Source of the DNA: JAYEIA01 sp964472505
GTDB taxonomy: Bacteria > Bacteroidota > Bacteroidia > Bacteroidales > JAADGE01
NCBI GenBank assembly: GCA_964472505.1
Contig: CAYYQW010000060.1
Coordinates: forward strand, 1-23,945
DNA: 23,945 bases
Direction of reading: 5' to 3'
Part shown: positions 7,684 through 15,281 of the stretch, piece by piece
Layout of the letters: each line of letters starts with the position of its first letter
Numbering within the stretch: the first letter of the stretch is position 1
Notes under the pieces: model-generated
What the model was told of the DNA's origin: nothing
Seen by the model: only the letters and a program-made list of their open reading frames with translations
The model's database searches: none
Translations under genes and position numbers: made by a program

Positions 7684-8376
7684 ATGTATCTAAAAACCCT
7701 TTTATTAACTGCCATTTTTCTATGGAGCGGAAATACATTTTCGCAGGACCAACAACTACGAAAATTTGATATTGATGTGGCCGCACACTTTCACAGTTTT
7801 TCATCCGCACAGCTGCAAGCTGTCAATTCGGTAACACAACTCTACAATTCCGGAACTAAAATAACTAATCATGACGGCTACGGATCCTGTGTTACTGCGG
7901 GCTTTAATTTTGCTTGGTATTTTTCAGATAACGTAGGTGTTTCTTTAGGCTTTTTCGGCTTTCATCTCGAGAATGATTTATATGTTGAAAACGAAGATGC
8001 TTGGGAAAATCATGAAAACACTATGGAACAATATCACATTAATCCGGCTTTGTCGCTCAGGCACTCTCCCGACAACGGTCGCACTATCTTTAATATGAAG
8101 ACCGGCTTGGCACTTGTACCTTTCTTTATTAAACAACAATATGAATACAACGACGGATCATACTATTTAGACGGAGATAACGGAGTCATCGGTCCTTTTA
8201 CGGAAATCGGAATAAAACTGCGTATTTTTAAATTTTTGTACCTGAAAACCGATATTGCCTACAGTTTTTTAAAAACCGATTACAGACTCAACGGTGAGGA
8301 TATGCACATTGAATACAAAAATGCCAATCTCGGAGGCATTACTCTTAAAACCGGTCTGACTTTCTCTTTTTTCTAA
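7684..8376 (+). CDS. Outer-membrane beta-barrel protein, porin-like
   Basis: The protein has 230 residues. It begins with a type I signal peptide (about 1-20, cleavage near TFSQ/DQQ). The mature part alternates aromatic and polar residues in strand-like blocks, such as GFNFAWYFSDNVGVSLGFFGF, and ends in TLKTGLTFSFF. A terminal Phe is the usual recognition signal for barrel insertion. It would sit in the outer membrane. No enzyme motif or specific family is recognised. It stands alone, divergent from the decarboxylase operon across a 257-bp gap, and a new promoter begins right after it. Confidence 0.75.
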   Translation: MYLKTLLLTAIFLWSGNTFSQDQQLRKFDIDVAAHFHSFSSAQLQAVNSVTQLYNSGTKITNHDGYGSCVTAGFNFAWYFSDNVGVSLGFFGFHLENDLYVENEDAWENHENTMEQYHINPALSLRHSPDNGRTIFNMKTGLALVPFFIKQQYEYNDGSYYLDGDNGVIGPFTEIGIKLRIFKFLYLKTDIAYSFLKTDYRLNGEDMHIEYKNANLGGITLKTGLTFSFF

Positions 8377-8384
8377 GAATATCT

Positions 8385-8415
8385 TTTGAGGAAATACCGG
8401 CTTTGTGTAGTTTTG
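8385..8415 (+). promoter_or_regulatory. Complete Bacteroidetes-type promoter
   Basis: The -33 box TTTG (8385-8388), a 19-base spacer and the -7 box TAGTTTTG (8408-8415) match the Bacteroidetes sigma consensus exactly. The box ends 25 bases before the ATG of the dehydrogenase gene. It is the clearest promoter in the window, and it starts only 8 bases after the stop of the upstream barrel gene. Confidence 0.75.
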
Positions 8416-8440
8416 CTGCAAATAATTAAATACAAATCAA

Positions 8441-9388
8441 ATGAACATTACCATATTAGATGCCGATACCTTAGGATCGGATGTATCATTGTCTGCCATA
8501 GAAAATTTCGGAACTATAGAAAAATACGGAACTACCCTACCCGAGCAGACAAAAAATCGCATCGGCAACAGCGAAATTATCATAACCAATAAAGTAGTAA
8601 TTGGCCAAAAAGAAATGGCTGCAGCCAAAAACCTGAAAATGATTTGTGTAGCAGCCACAGGCTATAATAATATTGACTTGAAAGCTGCATGCAAAGCCGG
8701 TATAACCGTTGCCAATGTAAAAGGCTACTCTACCGAGTCGGTCGCGCAAACGGTAATGGCCTATATACTCACATTTTCAACGAATACCGAGAAATTTGCC
8801 GATTATACCGCATCCGGACAGTGGCAAAAATCTGAAATATTTACCTGCCTTAAATTTCCTTTTTTTGAACTGAAAGGGAAAAAACTCGGAATTTTCGGAT
8901 ACGGAACCATTGGTAACCGAGTAGCCAAAATAGCAAAGGTTTTCGGTATGGAACTATTAATTGCAGAAAGTAAGCGCCCAAAGTCAGAAAGCCTTCTAAG
9001 ATTTCCGCCGGAAAAAGTACTGTCCGACTCAGATTTTATCAGCATTCACACGCCGCTGACACCCGAGACCAAAAATATGATTACCGCTGCCGAATTAAAC
9101 CAAATGAAAGCTTCGGCATTTCTTATAAACACTGCCCGCGGCGGAATTGTAAATGAAGCAGATTTGGCGCGTGCTCTTGAAACCGGCACCATTGCGGGTG
9201 CAGCTTTTGACGTGCTTTCCCAAGAACCGCCCAAAGACGAAAACCCGCTGATTGGCGCCCCAAACATGATTTTGACTCCGCACATAGCTTGGACTTCAAA
9301 AGAAAGCAGAGAGCGCCTGATTAAGGGTATTGCGGAGAACATACAAACATTTGTTGACGGGAAAGCCAAGAGTATAAATCTCTGTTAG
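8441..9388 (+). CDS. hprA: D-2-hydroxyacid dehydrogenase, glycerate dehydrogenase-like
   Basis: NAD(P)-dependent oxidoreductase acting on D-2-hydroxyacids, probably reducing hydroxypyruvate or oxidising glycerate. The Rossmann motif GYGTIG lies at 153-158. The catalytic triad is visible as Arg233 (NTARGG), Glu262 (SQEPP) and His281 (TPHIAW). The 315-residue length and the N-terminus MNITILDADTLG resemble HprA of other Bacteroidota. Phosphoglycerate dehydrogenase is less likely because there is no ACT domain. The start is supported by a perfect promoter 25 bases upstream. It converges on suhB with only 3 bp between stop codons. The exact substrate cannot be read from sequence. Confidence 0.85.
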   Translation: MNITILDADTLGSDVSLSAIENFGTIEKYGTTLPEQTKNRIGNSEIIITNKVVIGQKEMAAAKNLKMICVAATGYNNIDLKAACKAGITVANVKGYSTESVAQTVMAYILTFSTNTEKFADYTASGQWQKSEIFTCLKFPFFELKGKKLGIFGYGTIGNRVAKIAKVFGMELLIAESKRPKSESLLRFPPEKVLSDSDFISIHTPLTPETKNMITAAELNQMKASAFLINTARGGIVNEADLARALETGTIAGAAFDVLSQEPPKDENPLIGAPNMILTPHIAWTSKESRERLIKGIAENIQTFVDGKAKSINLC

Positions 9389-9391
9389 TTT

Positions 9392-10186
9392 TTACTTAGA
9401 AAATGCGTTTTGAACAGGCTTAAAAAAGGCCTCGAATAATTCGGGGCTTGCCGCTAATATTTCCCTTCCGAAAAGAAAATTTTCTCCTCCCGAAAAATCA
9501 CTGACGCGGCCTCCGGCTTTTTGGGCAATGAATGCACCGGCAGCTACATCCCAAGGTTTAAGGGAGTATTCATAAAAAGCATCAAAACGTCCGCAAGCGA
9601 AATAGCACAAATCAACGGCAGCCGAGCCAAAGCGTCTGATACCGCGTGTTTCACGCATAAAGTACGAGAGGGTTTCCATAAATTGTTCCTGCCTTGAAAA
9701 ATCATTATAGGGAAAACCGGTAGATATTAAAGCATCATTGAGATTGCTTTTGTGATTTACAGAAATCTTTTGGCCGTTAAGTTCGGCTTCTCCGCCTTCA
9801 AAAGCAGCAAAGCACTCATCTCGCCCGATTTCATATACTACTCCTACTACTATTCGGTCATTTTGTTGCAATGCAATACAAACCGCATGCGGATAAAGGC
9901 CGCTGACGAAATTTGTTGTGCCGTCCAAGGGGTCAATTATCCACAATAAAGATGTATTTTCGGCAGAGCCGGTACCTTCTTCAGCCAATATACCGGCTTC
10001 GGGAAGTATTTCTTGAAGCTTCTTCACAATCATGGTTTCTGCGGTTTTATCCACAAAACTCACTAAATCATGAGAACCTTTATACTCAACATCTTTGTCG
10101 GATAAGTTTTGAATTTGACTTTTTATGTATGCGCCTGCTTCTTGGGCTACGGCTTTTGTCTGATTGCAAATTTCTGAATAATTCAT
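9392..10186 (-). CDS. suhB: Inositol monophosphatase family protein
   Basis: Mg2+-dependent sugar-phosphate phosphatase. The metal-binding motifs are complete: LAEEGTG (Glu), WIIDPLDGTTNF (Asp-x-Leu-Asp-Gly-Thr) and KPWDVAAGAFIAQKAGG near the C-terminus. At 264 residues it is normal length. Members hydrolyse inositol-1-phosphate or related sugar phosphates, and in some bacteria act with the transcription machinery. It lies 89 bp downstream of lgt on the same strand, with a strong hairpin between them, so it may be the last gene of a terB-like/lgt/suhB unit or be separately transcribed. Confidence 0.92.
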   Translation of the reverse strand: MNYSEICNQTKAVAQEAGAYIKSQIQNLSDKDVEYKGSHDLVSFVDKTAETMIVKKLQEILPEAGILAEEGTGSAENTSLLWIIDPLDGTTNFVSGLYPHAVCIALQQNDRIVVGVVYEIGRDECFAAFEGGEAELNGQKISVNHKSNLNDALISTGFPYNDFSRQEQFMETLSYFMRETRGIRRFGSAAVDLCYFACGRFDAFYEYSLKPWDVAAGAFIAQKAGGRVSDFSGGENFLFGREILAASPELFEAFFKPVQNAFSK

Positions 10187-10202
10187 AAGCTTTGATAATA
10201 AA

Positions 10203-10235
10203 ACTCGCGATGCGACTCAAAGTCGCGCCGCGAGT
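10203..10235 (-). terminator. Two-part stem-loop between lgt and suhB
   Basis: ACTCGCG (10203-10209) pairs with CGCGAGT (10229-10235), and GCGACT (10212-10217) pairs with AGTCGC (10221-10226) around a 3-base loop. On the minus strand the stem is followed by TTTATTAT. It could end lgt transcription or hold back suhB, whose ATG is about 17 bases beyond the stem. The T-run is broken, so termination would be partial. Confidence 0.5.
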
Positions 10236-10275
10236 AGTGAAGTGATCTAATTATATTAAATAATTTCAATCCGAA

Positions 10276-11466
10276 TTATGCTTTTGCTGCTTCAATATCT
10301 TTTTGTACCGATTCTTTTATCTGATCTCGATATTTATAAGTAAGAATCAGACCAACGATACCGGCCAAAATCATAAAACTTGAAATCAGCTCGGCTTGCG
10401 TAACTTCATAGCCCCAAATTTTATAGGGAATATTTACTCTGATTTTTTCGATTAAAAAACGTTCCAGTCCGGCAAAAATCAGATAAAGGCTAAATAGCAT
10501 TCCGGGAATATTAATGCGTTTTCTTAAAAACCACAAAATGCCGAAAACAATAGTCATCATTATGGTTTCGTACATGGGCGTAGGAAAAACCGGAACCGGC
10601 AGTTTTCTGCAATAATCGCCTTCGCAGCCGGCTATGGGTACACCTTCGCGCAGCACATTATGCGGATAATCAAAGGCCCAAGTCCATTCGGGCAACCAAG
10701 CCAACCATTCCGGTTGCGGAGCCGGATTTTCAATTCCCCAACAACCGTCGCCGGATACCTGACAGCCAATACGGCCTACGGCATAAGCAATGGGCATAAC
10801 AACAGCCGCTACATCCAATAAATGATAGGTATTAATATTGTATTTTCTCAGATAAATAAAAACGGCTGCACCGCCAACAATAAGACCGCCCAGAAAAGTA
10901 AGCCCGCTGAATGAAATAAGGCTTTCCCAAGGGTTTGCGAGGAACTCTTCATAATATTCCAAATTATGAAATATTTTTGCTCCGAGCAGGCCAAAAATAC
11001 CGGCTACTACCAATATATTTCCGGCCAACTCATAAGGGCGTAATACTTTTTCCTCACGATGCGGTTTTTCTAATTTCTCCTTATTCTTGTCGCGATAAGT
11101 GAAGTATCCAAACACGGCAGCCATAATAAGCCCGCCTACAAAATTTCCTTGTGCGGACAAAATAAATCCCTGAGGATCAGCAACAAATGCTGAATAATCG
11201 GTAACGGCATAAAATAATTTGTAACCGATTACAAAACCGATTAATCCGGATATGATTAATTCTTTTGGTTTTGCACCTTCGCCAACCATAGCGGTATATC
11301 GGTAGGGAATAAAAATGCCTTCTTTTTCTTTGCGTTTCAGCTCTTTTATCAAGATCCAAATTCCGGTTAGAAAAGCAAGGGCAACAAATAAGCCATAAGA
11401 TTGTATCGGCAAAGGAATATCCCAGCCGAATACTTGTCTGAAAAATTCGGTTAAATTAGGGTACAT
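10276..11466 (-). CDS. lgt: Prolipoprotein diacylglyceryl transferase
   Basis: Integral inner-membrane enzyme that transfers diacylglycerol from phosphatidylglycerol to the lipobox cysteine of prolipoproteins. Family marks are QSYGL (22-26), FLGGLIVGG (191-199), the signature GRIGC..SGDGCWG (231-244), PTPMYE (295-300) and ERFLIEKIR (335-343), with about seven to eight membrane helices. At 396 residues it is longer than E. coli Lgt (291). The extra length lies in an N-terminal loop and around 128-145 and 245-290, and is common in Bacteroidota. By hand alignment the position of E. coli His103 (SFHGG) is Leu192 (TFLGG), and Asn146 is Cys235. It follows a TerB-like gene by 55 bp. Cys-rich CEGDYCRK (281-288) may form a periplasmic disulfide (inference). 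Confidence 0.92.
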   Translation of the reverse strand: MYPNLTEFFRQVFGWDIPLPIQSYGLFVALAFLTGIWILIKELKRKEKEGIFIPYRYTAMVGEGAKPKELIISGLIGFVIGYKLFYAVTDYSAFVADPQGFILSAQGNFVGGLIMAAVFGYFTYRDKNKEKLEKPHREEKVLRPYELAGNILVVAGIFGLLGAKIFHNLEYYEEFLANPWESLISFSGLTFLGGLIVGGAAVFIYLRKYNINTYHLLDVAAVVMPIAYAVGRIGCQVSGDGCWGIENPAPQPEWLAWLPEWTWAFDYPHNVLREGVPIAGCEGDYCRKLPVPVFPTPMYETIMMTIVFGILWFLRKRINIPGMLFSLYLIFAGLERFLIEKIRVNIPYKIWGYEVTQAELISSFMILAGIVGLILTYKYRDQIKESVQKDIEAAKA

Positions 11467-11521
11467 TTAATAAATTTTGTTTAGTTTGTTTATTAAAATC
11501 AAAGCTTTAGAGGTCTTCTGT

Positions 11522-12070
11522 TTAAATACCCAGCTCCTGCTTGATTTGTTTCATTTTAAGCGCTTCGGCTTCTTTATTTTTACTGAAATTATTCTCGATA
11601 ACGGAATCCATAAGTTTATTGAGAGCAGATGTGAGCGAACCGTCTTTTTTCGGGTTAAAATCGAAAGTCAGTAAAGCCTTAACCGCTTCAATAATCGAAG
11701 CTTCGTACTTTTTAATATTCCGGCTGAGGTAAAGCAATTCGGAACCGATACGCATATTAAATTCTTCGTTTATGATGTTCGTTTCGGGCTCGCCGGCAAC
11801 GGCCATCATTTCCTGAAGCTCGAGGCTTACGCTTGCATTCACATCAATGGCTTTGGCCAATTTCTCCAATGCGGCTATTTCGTTATCATCCACATTTCCG
11901 TCACCCGCTATGGCTAAGGCAGCCGGCGCATTACTCAGAAAAGTGAACAGTTGTGCGTTGGACAGCTGAAAATCTCTGTCATCCATGTATTGCTGTGTTT
12001 TGGAGCGCATTTCTTTAAATACTGTACGAATGAATACTTTGTCTTCATTACTGAGTTCCCGGTCTGCCAT
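11522..12070 (-). CDS. TerB-like helical protein of unknown function
   Basis: A 182-residue soluble, mostly helical protein without signal peptide or membrane segment. Residues about 50-80 contain ALAIAGDGNVDDNEIAAL, the acidic helix-turn pattern of TerB-type domains (D-x-N-x-D-x-x-E), named after tellurite-resistance proteins but widespread in proteins of unknown role. The charged C-terminus (KNKEAEALKMKQIKQELGI) may be a short coiled coil. It lies 55 bp upstream of lgt, with its own -7 box. No function can be given. Confidence 0.75.
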   Translation of the reverse strand: MADRELSNEDKVFIRTVFKEMRSKTQQYMDDRDFQLSNAQLFTFLSNAPAALAIAGDGNVDDNEIAALEKLAKAIDVNASVSLELQEMMAVAGEPETNIINEEFNMRIGSELLYLSRNIKKYEASIIEAVKALLTFDFNPKKDGSLTSALNKLMDSVIENNFSKNKEAEALKMKQIKQELGI

Positions 12071-12108
12071 ATTCTTAAATTTTAGTTATTTAATCAAACG
12101 AGTTAATG

Positions 12109-12116
12109 CAAAATTA
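12109..12116 (-). promoter_or_regulatory. -7 promoter box of TerB-like/lgt unit
   Basis: The minus strand reads TAATTTTG, a perfect TAnnTTTG, ending 38 bases before the TerB-like start. The 579-bp element begins 58 bp farther upstream, so it left the core promoter intact. Confidence 0.5.
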
Positions 12117-12338
12117 AAAAAAGAATTGTAAACGGGCTATTTGAAATTCAAAATTTTCATGTAAATATAAAGAGGCTAAATATTATTTTGAGGTGTTGCG
12201 ATTAGTTTCTCATTTTTATACCTTATTTATGATCGGATTTAGGAGTACTTCACACATCCACAGTTTCAGGAAAAAATATTGTCGAAAAAACTCAATAATA
12301 ACCAATAAGGTCAATAAGGTTGGTTATCATTGTGCTAT

Positions 12339-12414
12339 TTTTCTACTGAGGTTAAAACTGTAAAAATAAGGTTTTTAAAAGACCTTATTTATTGGGTTTA
12401 GCCTCAGTAGAAAA
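12339..12414. repeat. Nested hairpin inside the element
   Basis: TTTTCTACTGAGG (12339-12351) pairs perfectly with CCTCAGTAGAAAA (12402-12414), and AAATAAGGT (12364-12372) with ACCTTATTT (12382-12390). The intervening bases can nearly continue the stem. As RNA this would be a long rod. Confidence 0.65.
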
Positions 12415-12480
12415 CAGCTTAACTGCATAATTTCACCTTATTATCTTAAATGATTATCCGCATGCTCCCCAAGATTATAA

Positions 12481-12571
12481 TCACCGACTTCGACAAGTGG
12501 TTATTGAGCTTTTGCCGAAATGCTCAGTCTCCTTCGGTATTTTCGGAGGCTGAGCCTGTCGAAGCCGGTGA
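12481..12571. repeat. Second hairpin inside the element
   Basis: The arms at 12481-12495 and 12557-12571 pair 14 of 15 (the exception can be G-U). An inner GCTCAGTCTCC (12522-12532) pairs with GGAGGCTGAGC (12545-12555) with one mismatch. The CTTCGACA/TGTCGAAG plus GCTCAG words are like dispersed repeats seen in many bacterial genomes (recollection, not searched). Confidence 0.6.
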
Positions 12572-12765
12572 TAACTAAATGTACGTAACGAACTAATAAG
12601 CAACAACTTAAAATACGAATAGGGGGAAATGCGGATATTCTTATTATCTTATTTCCCGTAAGGCTCGACTCCGAACAACTCAAGTAAGCTGTCTGATAAT
12701 TTGTTTCTGCATCAAAAGAAGAAACTTGAGCACCTCAAAATAATATTTAGCCTATAAAGACGTGC

Positions 12766-14067
12766 TTAAACATTGTCTTCAAGCTCACCGCCGGCAAGTC
12801 CCTGAACAATTGGCTCCGTAATTTTCACTTTTCGCACGGAGTTTGGCAAATCAGATGCATAGGGCAATTGGATTTTTATGTAGTTATCGGTAAAACCAAA
12901 AATTTGTCCGCCTTTTTCAGCAGCTTCAAACAATACTTTTCTTGTTTGGCCGATGTTTTCTCTGTAGAATTTCAAATGCATCCTGTCTGAAAGCTCATGA
13001 AGCCGGTCGCTGCGTTGTTTTATTATTTCCGAGGGTACTTTTTGGCCGCTTTGCGAAGCTTTTGTACCCGGCCGATCGGAATATGAAAACACATGCAGAA
13101 AAGATAAATTCAAAGACTTCAAAAAATTAAGCGTTTCGCGAAAATGGGCATCCGTTTCGCCCGGAAAGCCCACAATTACATCTATTCCGAGAAATGCATC
13201 AGGCATAACTTGCTTAATGTAGCGAATGCGCTCGGCAAATAAATCGGGTGTATAAGGCCGTTTCATTTTCTTCAAAATCTCGGTACTACCCGATTGGAGC
13301 GGGATATGAAAATGCGGCAGAAATATATCGGAGTCGGCAATCGTATTTATTATTTTACGGTTGAGCAAGTTTGGCTCCACCGATGAAATCCGAATACGCG
13401 GAATGGCCGCCTGATCGTCGATGGCTTTTAGTAAGTCATAAAATTTTTCGCCGCTTGATTTTCCGAAATCACCGATATTAACACCGGTAAGAATAATCTC
13501 TTTTTTGCCGCTTGCCGCTATCGTTTCTATATCATCCAGCAATTCGGCAATGGGCTTGTTACGGCTTTGGCCGCGGACTTCGGGAATTATGCAATAGCTG
13601 CAAACATAATCGCAACCGTCCTGAACTTTCAAAAATGCTCGCGTTCGGTCATCGCCGGACCAGGCCGAATCAAAATTCCTGACATCGGCAATTTTACTTG
13701 CATAAGTCAACGTTTTTTCCTGCTTCTCAAAAGTGCTCAAGTACTTGAAAATATTGAACTTCTCCCCCATTCCCAAAATAAGGTCCACTCCCGGAATTTT
13801 AGCGAGCCGCTCTGCATGCGATTGCGCATAGCAGCCGGTAACAGCCACAAAAGCATCCGGATATTTTTTTACGGCTTGCCGAATAGCCTTGCGGCTTTTG
13901 CTGTCGGCCGATTGAGTTACGGTGCAGGTATTGAAAAAAACAAGGTCCGGAGTTTCGCCTTTTTGTGCCTGCTCCCAACCTCTTGCCTCAAACTCACGCA
14001 ATACCGTTGAGCTCTCCGAAAAATTCAATTTACAGCCTAAGGTATGAAATGCTACTTTTTTACTCAC
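12766..14067 (-). CDS. mtaB: tRNA t6A37 methylthiotransferase MtaB
   Basis: Radical-SAM enzyme that converts N6-threonylcarbamoyladenosine-37 of ANN-decoding tRNAs to the 2-methylthio form. The N-terminal UPF0004 domain has Cys12 (LGCKLNFSES), Cys48 (FNTCTVT) and Cys79 (TGCYAQ) for one Fe-S cluster. The radical-SAM motif DGCDYVCSYC supplies Cys152, Cys156 and Cys159. A C-terminal TRAM domain follows (about 365-433). The GCKLN start and the length of 433 separate it from MiaB and RimO. The gene is intact, although the 579-bp element's target duplication ends only 5 bases past its stop codon. It has its own -7 box and is divergent from the glycosyltransferase pair. Confidence 0.93.
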   Translation of the reverse strand: MSKKVAFHTLGCKLNFSESSTVLREFEARGWEQAQKGETPDLVFFNTCTVTQSADSKSRKAIRQAVKKYPDAFVAVTGCYAQSHAERLAKIPGVDLILGMGEKFNIFKYLSTFEKQEKTLTYASKIADVRNFDSAWSGDDRTRAFLKVQDGCDYVCSYCIIPEVRGQSRNKPIAELLDDIETIAASGKKEIILTGVNIGDFGKSSGEKFYDLLKAIDDQAAIPRIRISSVEPNLLNRKIINTIADSDIFLPHFHIPLQSGSTEILKKMKRPYTPDLFAERIRYIKQVMPDAFLGIDVIVGFPGETDAHFRETLNFLKSLNLSFLHVFSYSDRPGTKASQSGQKVPSEIIKQRSDRLHELSDRMHLKFYRENIGQTRKVLFEAAEKGGQIFGFTDNYIKIQLPYASDLPNSVRKVKITEPIVQGLAGGELEDNV

Positions 14068-14089
14068 TTTATATATCTTTTTGAAAGCA

Positions 14090-14097
14090 CAAAACTA
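14090..14097 (-). promoter_or_regulatory. -7 promoter box of mtaB
   Basis: The minus strand reads TAGTTTTG, a perfect TAnnTTTG, ending 22 bases before the mtaB start. No clear -33 box. Confidence 0.5.
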
Positions 14098-14231
14098 TAT
14101 TTTTATTCTTAAAAAAGGACTTTTTTATCGTTATATTCCCGCATAATTTCTCCGATTCACATATTTTACACATTTTTGTATTTCTTTTGCAACAAGAATA
14201 TTTATAAGCTTATGCCCATAAAAGAAAGAGT

Positions 14232-15269
14232 ATGAATAATATTTATAAAACGGAAACGGCTGTGGTTATTCTGAATTGGAACGGGAAAAAGCATTTGGAA
14301 ACCTTTTTGCCTTCGGTTTGCCAACATTCAAAAGGCGAAGGTGTCAAAATTTTTATAGCCGACAACGGATCGACGGACGATTCTGTTGATTTTTTGAAAA
14401 AGTATTTTCCTGAGGCGGAGCTCATCGAATTTGAAGAAAACTACGGTTTTGCAGGCGGATACAATAAAGCGCTTCAACAAATTGAAGCGGATTTTTATGT
14501 AATTCTGAACTCCGATATTGAGGTAAGTTCCGGATGGTTAGATGCACCCATAACTATTTTGAAACAAGAAGAAAGAACGGCTGCCGTGACCCCAAAAATA
14601 TTATCATACACAGATAAATCACGCTTTGAGTATGCCGGTGCTGCCGGCGGTTTTATTGACAAATACGGTTATCCCTTTTGTCGGGGCAGAATAATTAACA
14701 CTATTGAAAATGATAAGGGACAATATGACGATGAGTGTTCGGTTTTTTGGGCAAGCGGAGCAGCTTTGTTTGTTAATGCCAATATATTTAAGGAAGTTGG
14801 AGGTTTCGACAGCGATTTTTTTGCGCACATGGAAGAAATAGACCTCTGTTGGCGCATGAAAAATCGCGCTTACGAAATAAAATACACACCCAAGTCGGTT
14901 GTTTGGCATCTCGGCGGCGGAGCGCTTCCCAAAGAACATCCGTTTAAAACTTATCTGAACCACCGCAACAACTTAATGATGCTTTATAAGAATTTGCCGG
15001 CAAATAAAGTTTTTTTAACAATTTTAAAGCGATTATTTTTGGACGGATTGTCGGCAATTGTTTATTTAGCAGCTTTGAAAGTTAAATTTTTCGTAGCTTT
15101 GCTAAAAGCACATTATGCATTTTATCGAAGCCTTAGGCATTTAAAAGCCAAACGAAAAAATGTTGTCAAAGAAACCATACAAAACAATCATTCCGAAATA
15201 TATGAAGGCAGCATAATATTTGATTTTTTTATCAGAAAAAAGAAAACATTTGATGAGCTAAACTTTTAA
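14232..15269 (+). CDS. Family 2 glycosyltransferase, rhamnosyltransferase-like
   Basis: Inverting GT-A sugar transferase, probably acting on the cytoplasmic face in polysaccharide or glycolipid assembly. The N-terminus TAVVILNWNGKKHLETFLPS, ADNGSTDDS (about 43-51), the metal-binding LNSDIEV (about 93-99) and HMEEIDLCWRMK (catalytic acidic pair plus W-R) are typical of the WbbL/GT2 branch. A hydrophobic stretch at about 262-292 could contact the membrane. Length 345 is normal. The sugar and acceptor cannot be read. It is 12 bp ahead of the second glycosyltransferase, so the two are probably co-transcribed. Confidence 0.88.
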   Translation: MNNIYKTETAVVILNWNGKKHLETFLPSVCQHSKGEGVKIFIADNGSTDDSVDFLKKYFPEAELIEFEENYGFAGGYNKALQQIEADFYVILNSDIEVSSGWLDAPITILKQEERTAAVTPKILSYTDKSRFEYAGAAGGFIDKYGYPFCRGRIINTIENDKGQYDDECSVFWASGAALFVNANIFKEVGGFDSDFFAHMEEIDLCWRMKNRAYEIKYTPKSVVWHLGGGALPKEHPFKTYLNHRNNLMMLYKNLPANKVFLTILKRLFLDGLSAIVYLAALKVKFFVALLKAHYAFYRSLRHLKAKRKNVVKETIQNNHSEIYEGSIIFDFFIRKKKTFDELNF

Positions 15270-15281
15270 TAATTTATAACC

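Larger units (their letters stand above)
12174..12752. mobile_element. 579-bp non-autonomous transposon with 22-bp TIRs
   Basis: The first 22 bases (12174-12195; GGCTAAATATT...TTTTGAGGTG) are the exact inverted complement of the last 22 (12731-12752). Both ends are flanked by the 8-bp direct repeat TATAAAGA (12166-12173 and 12753-12760). Perfect ends plus an intact target duplication indicate recent insertion. No transposase frame exists inside; the longest frame is about 60 codons and looks like chance. The interior has a nested hairpin (12339-12414), a second GC-richer hairpin (12481-12571) and six copies of ACCTTATT. An 8-bp duplication and a GGC-starting end would fit mobilisation by an IS1595- or similar-type transposase, which is inference. 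It fills the otherwise gene-free stretch between the TerB-like gene and mtaB. Confidence 0.85.

Noticed and set aside
12501..12683. A 60-codon minus-strand frame inside the 579-bp element as a possible transposase remnant
   Set aside because: The composition is Ser/Arg-rich with no transposase motif, and it overlaps the GC-rich hairpin arms, so it looks like a chance frame.
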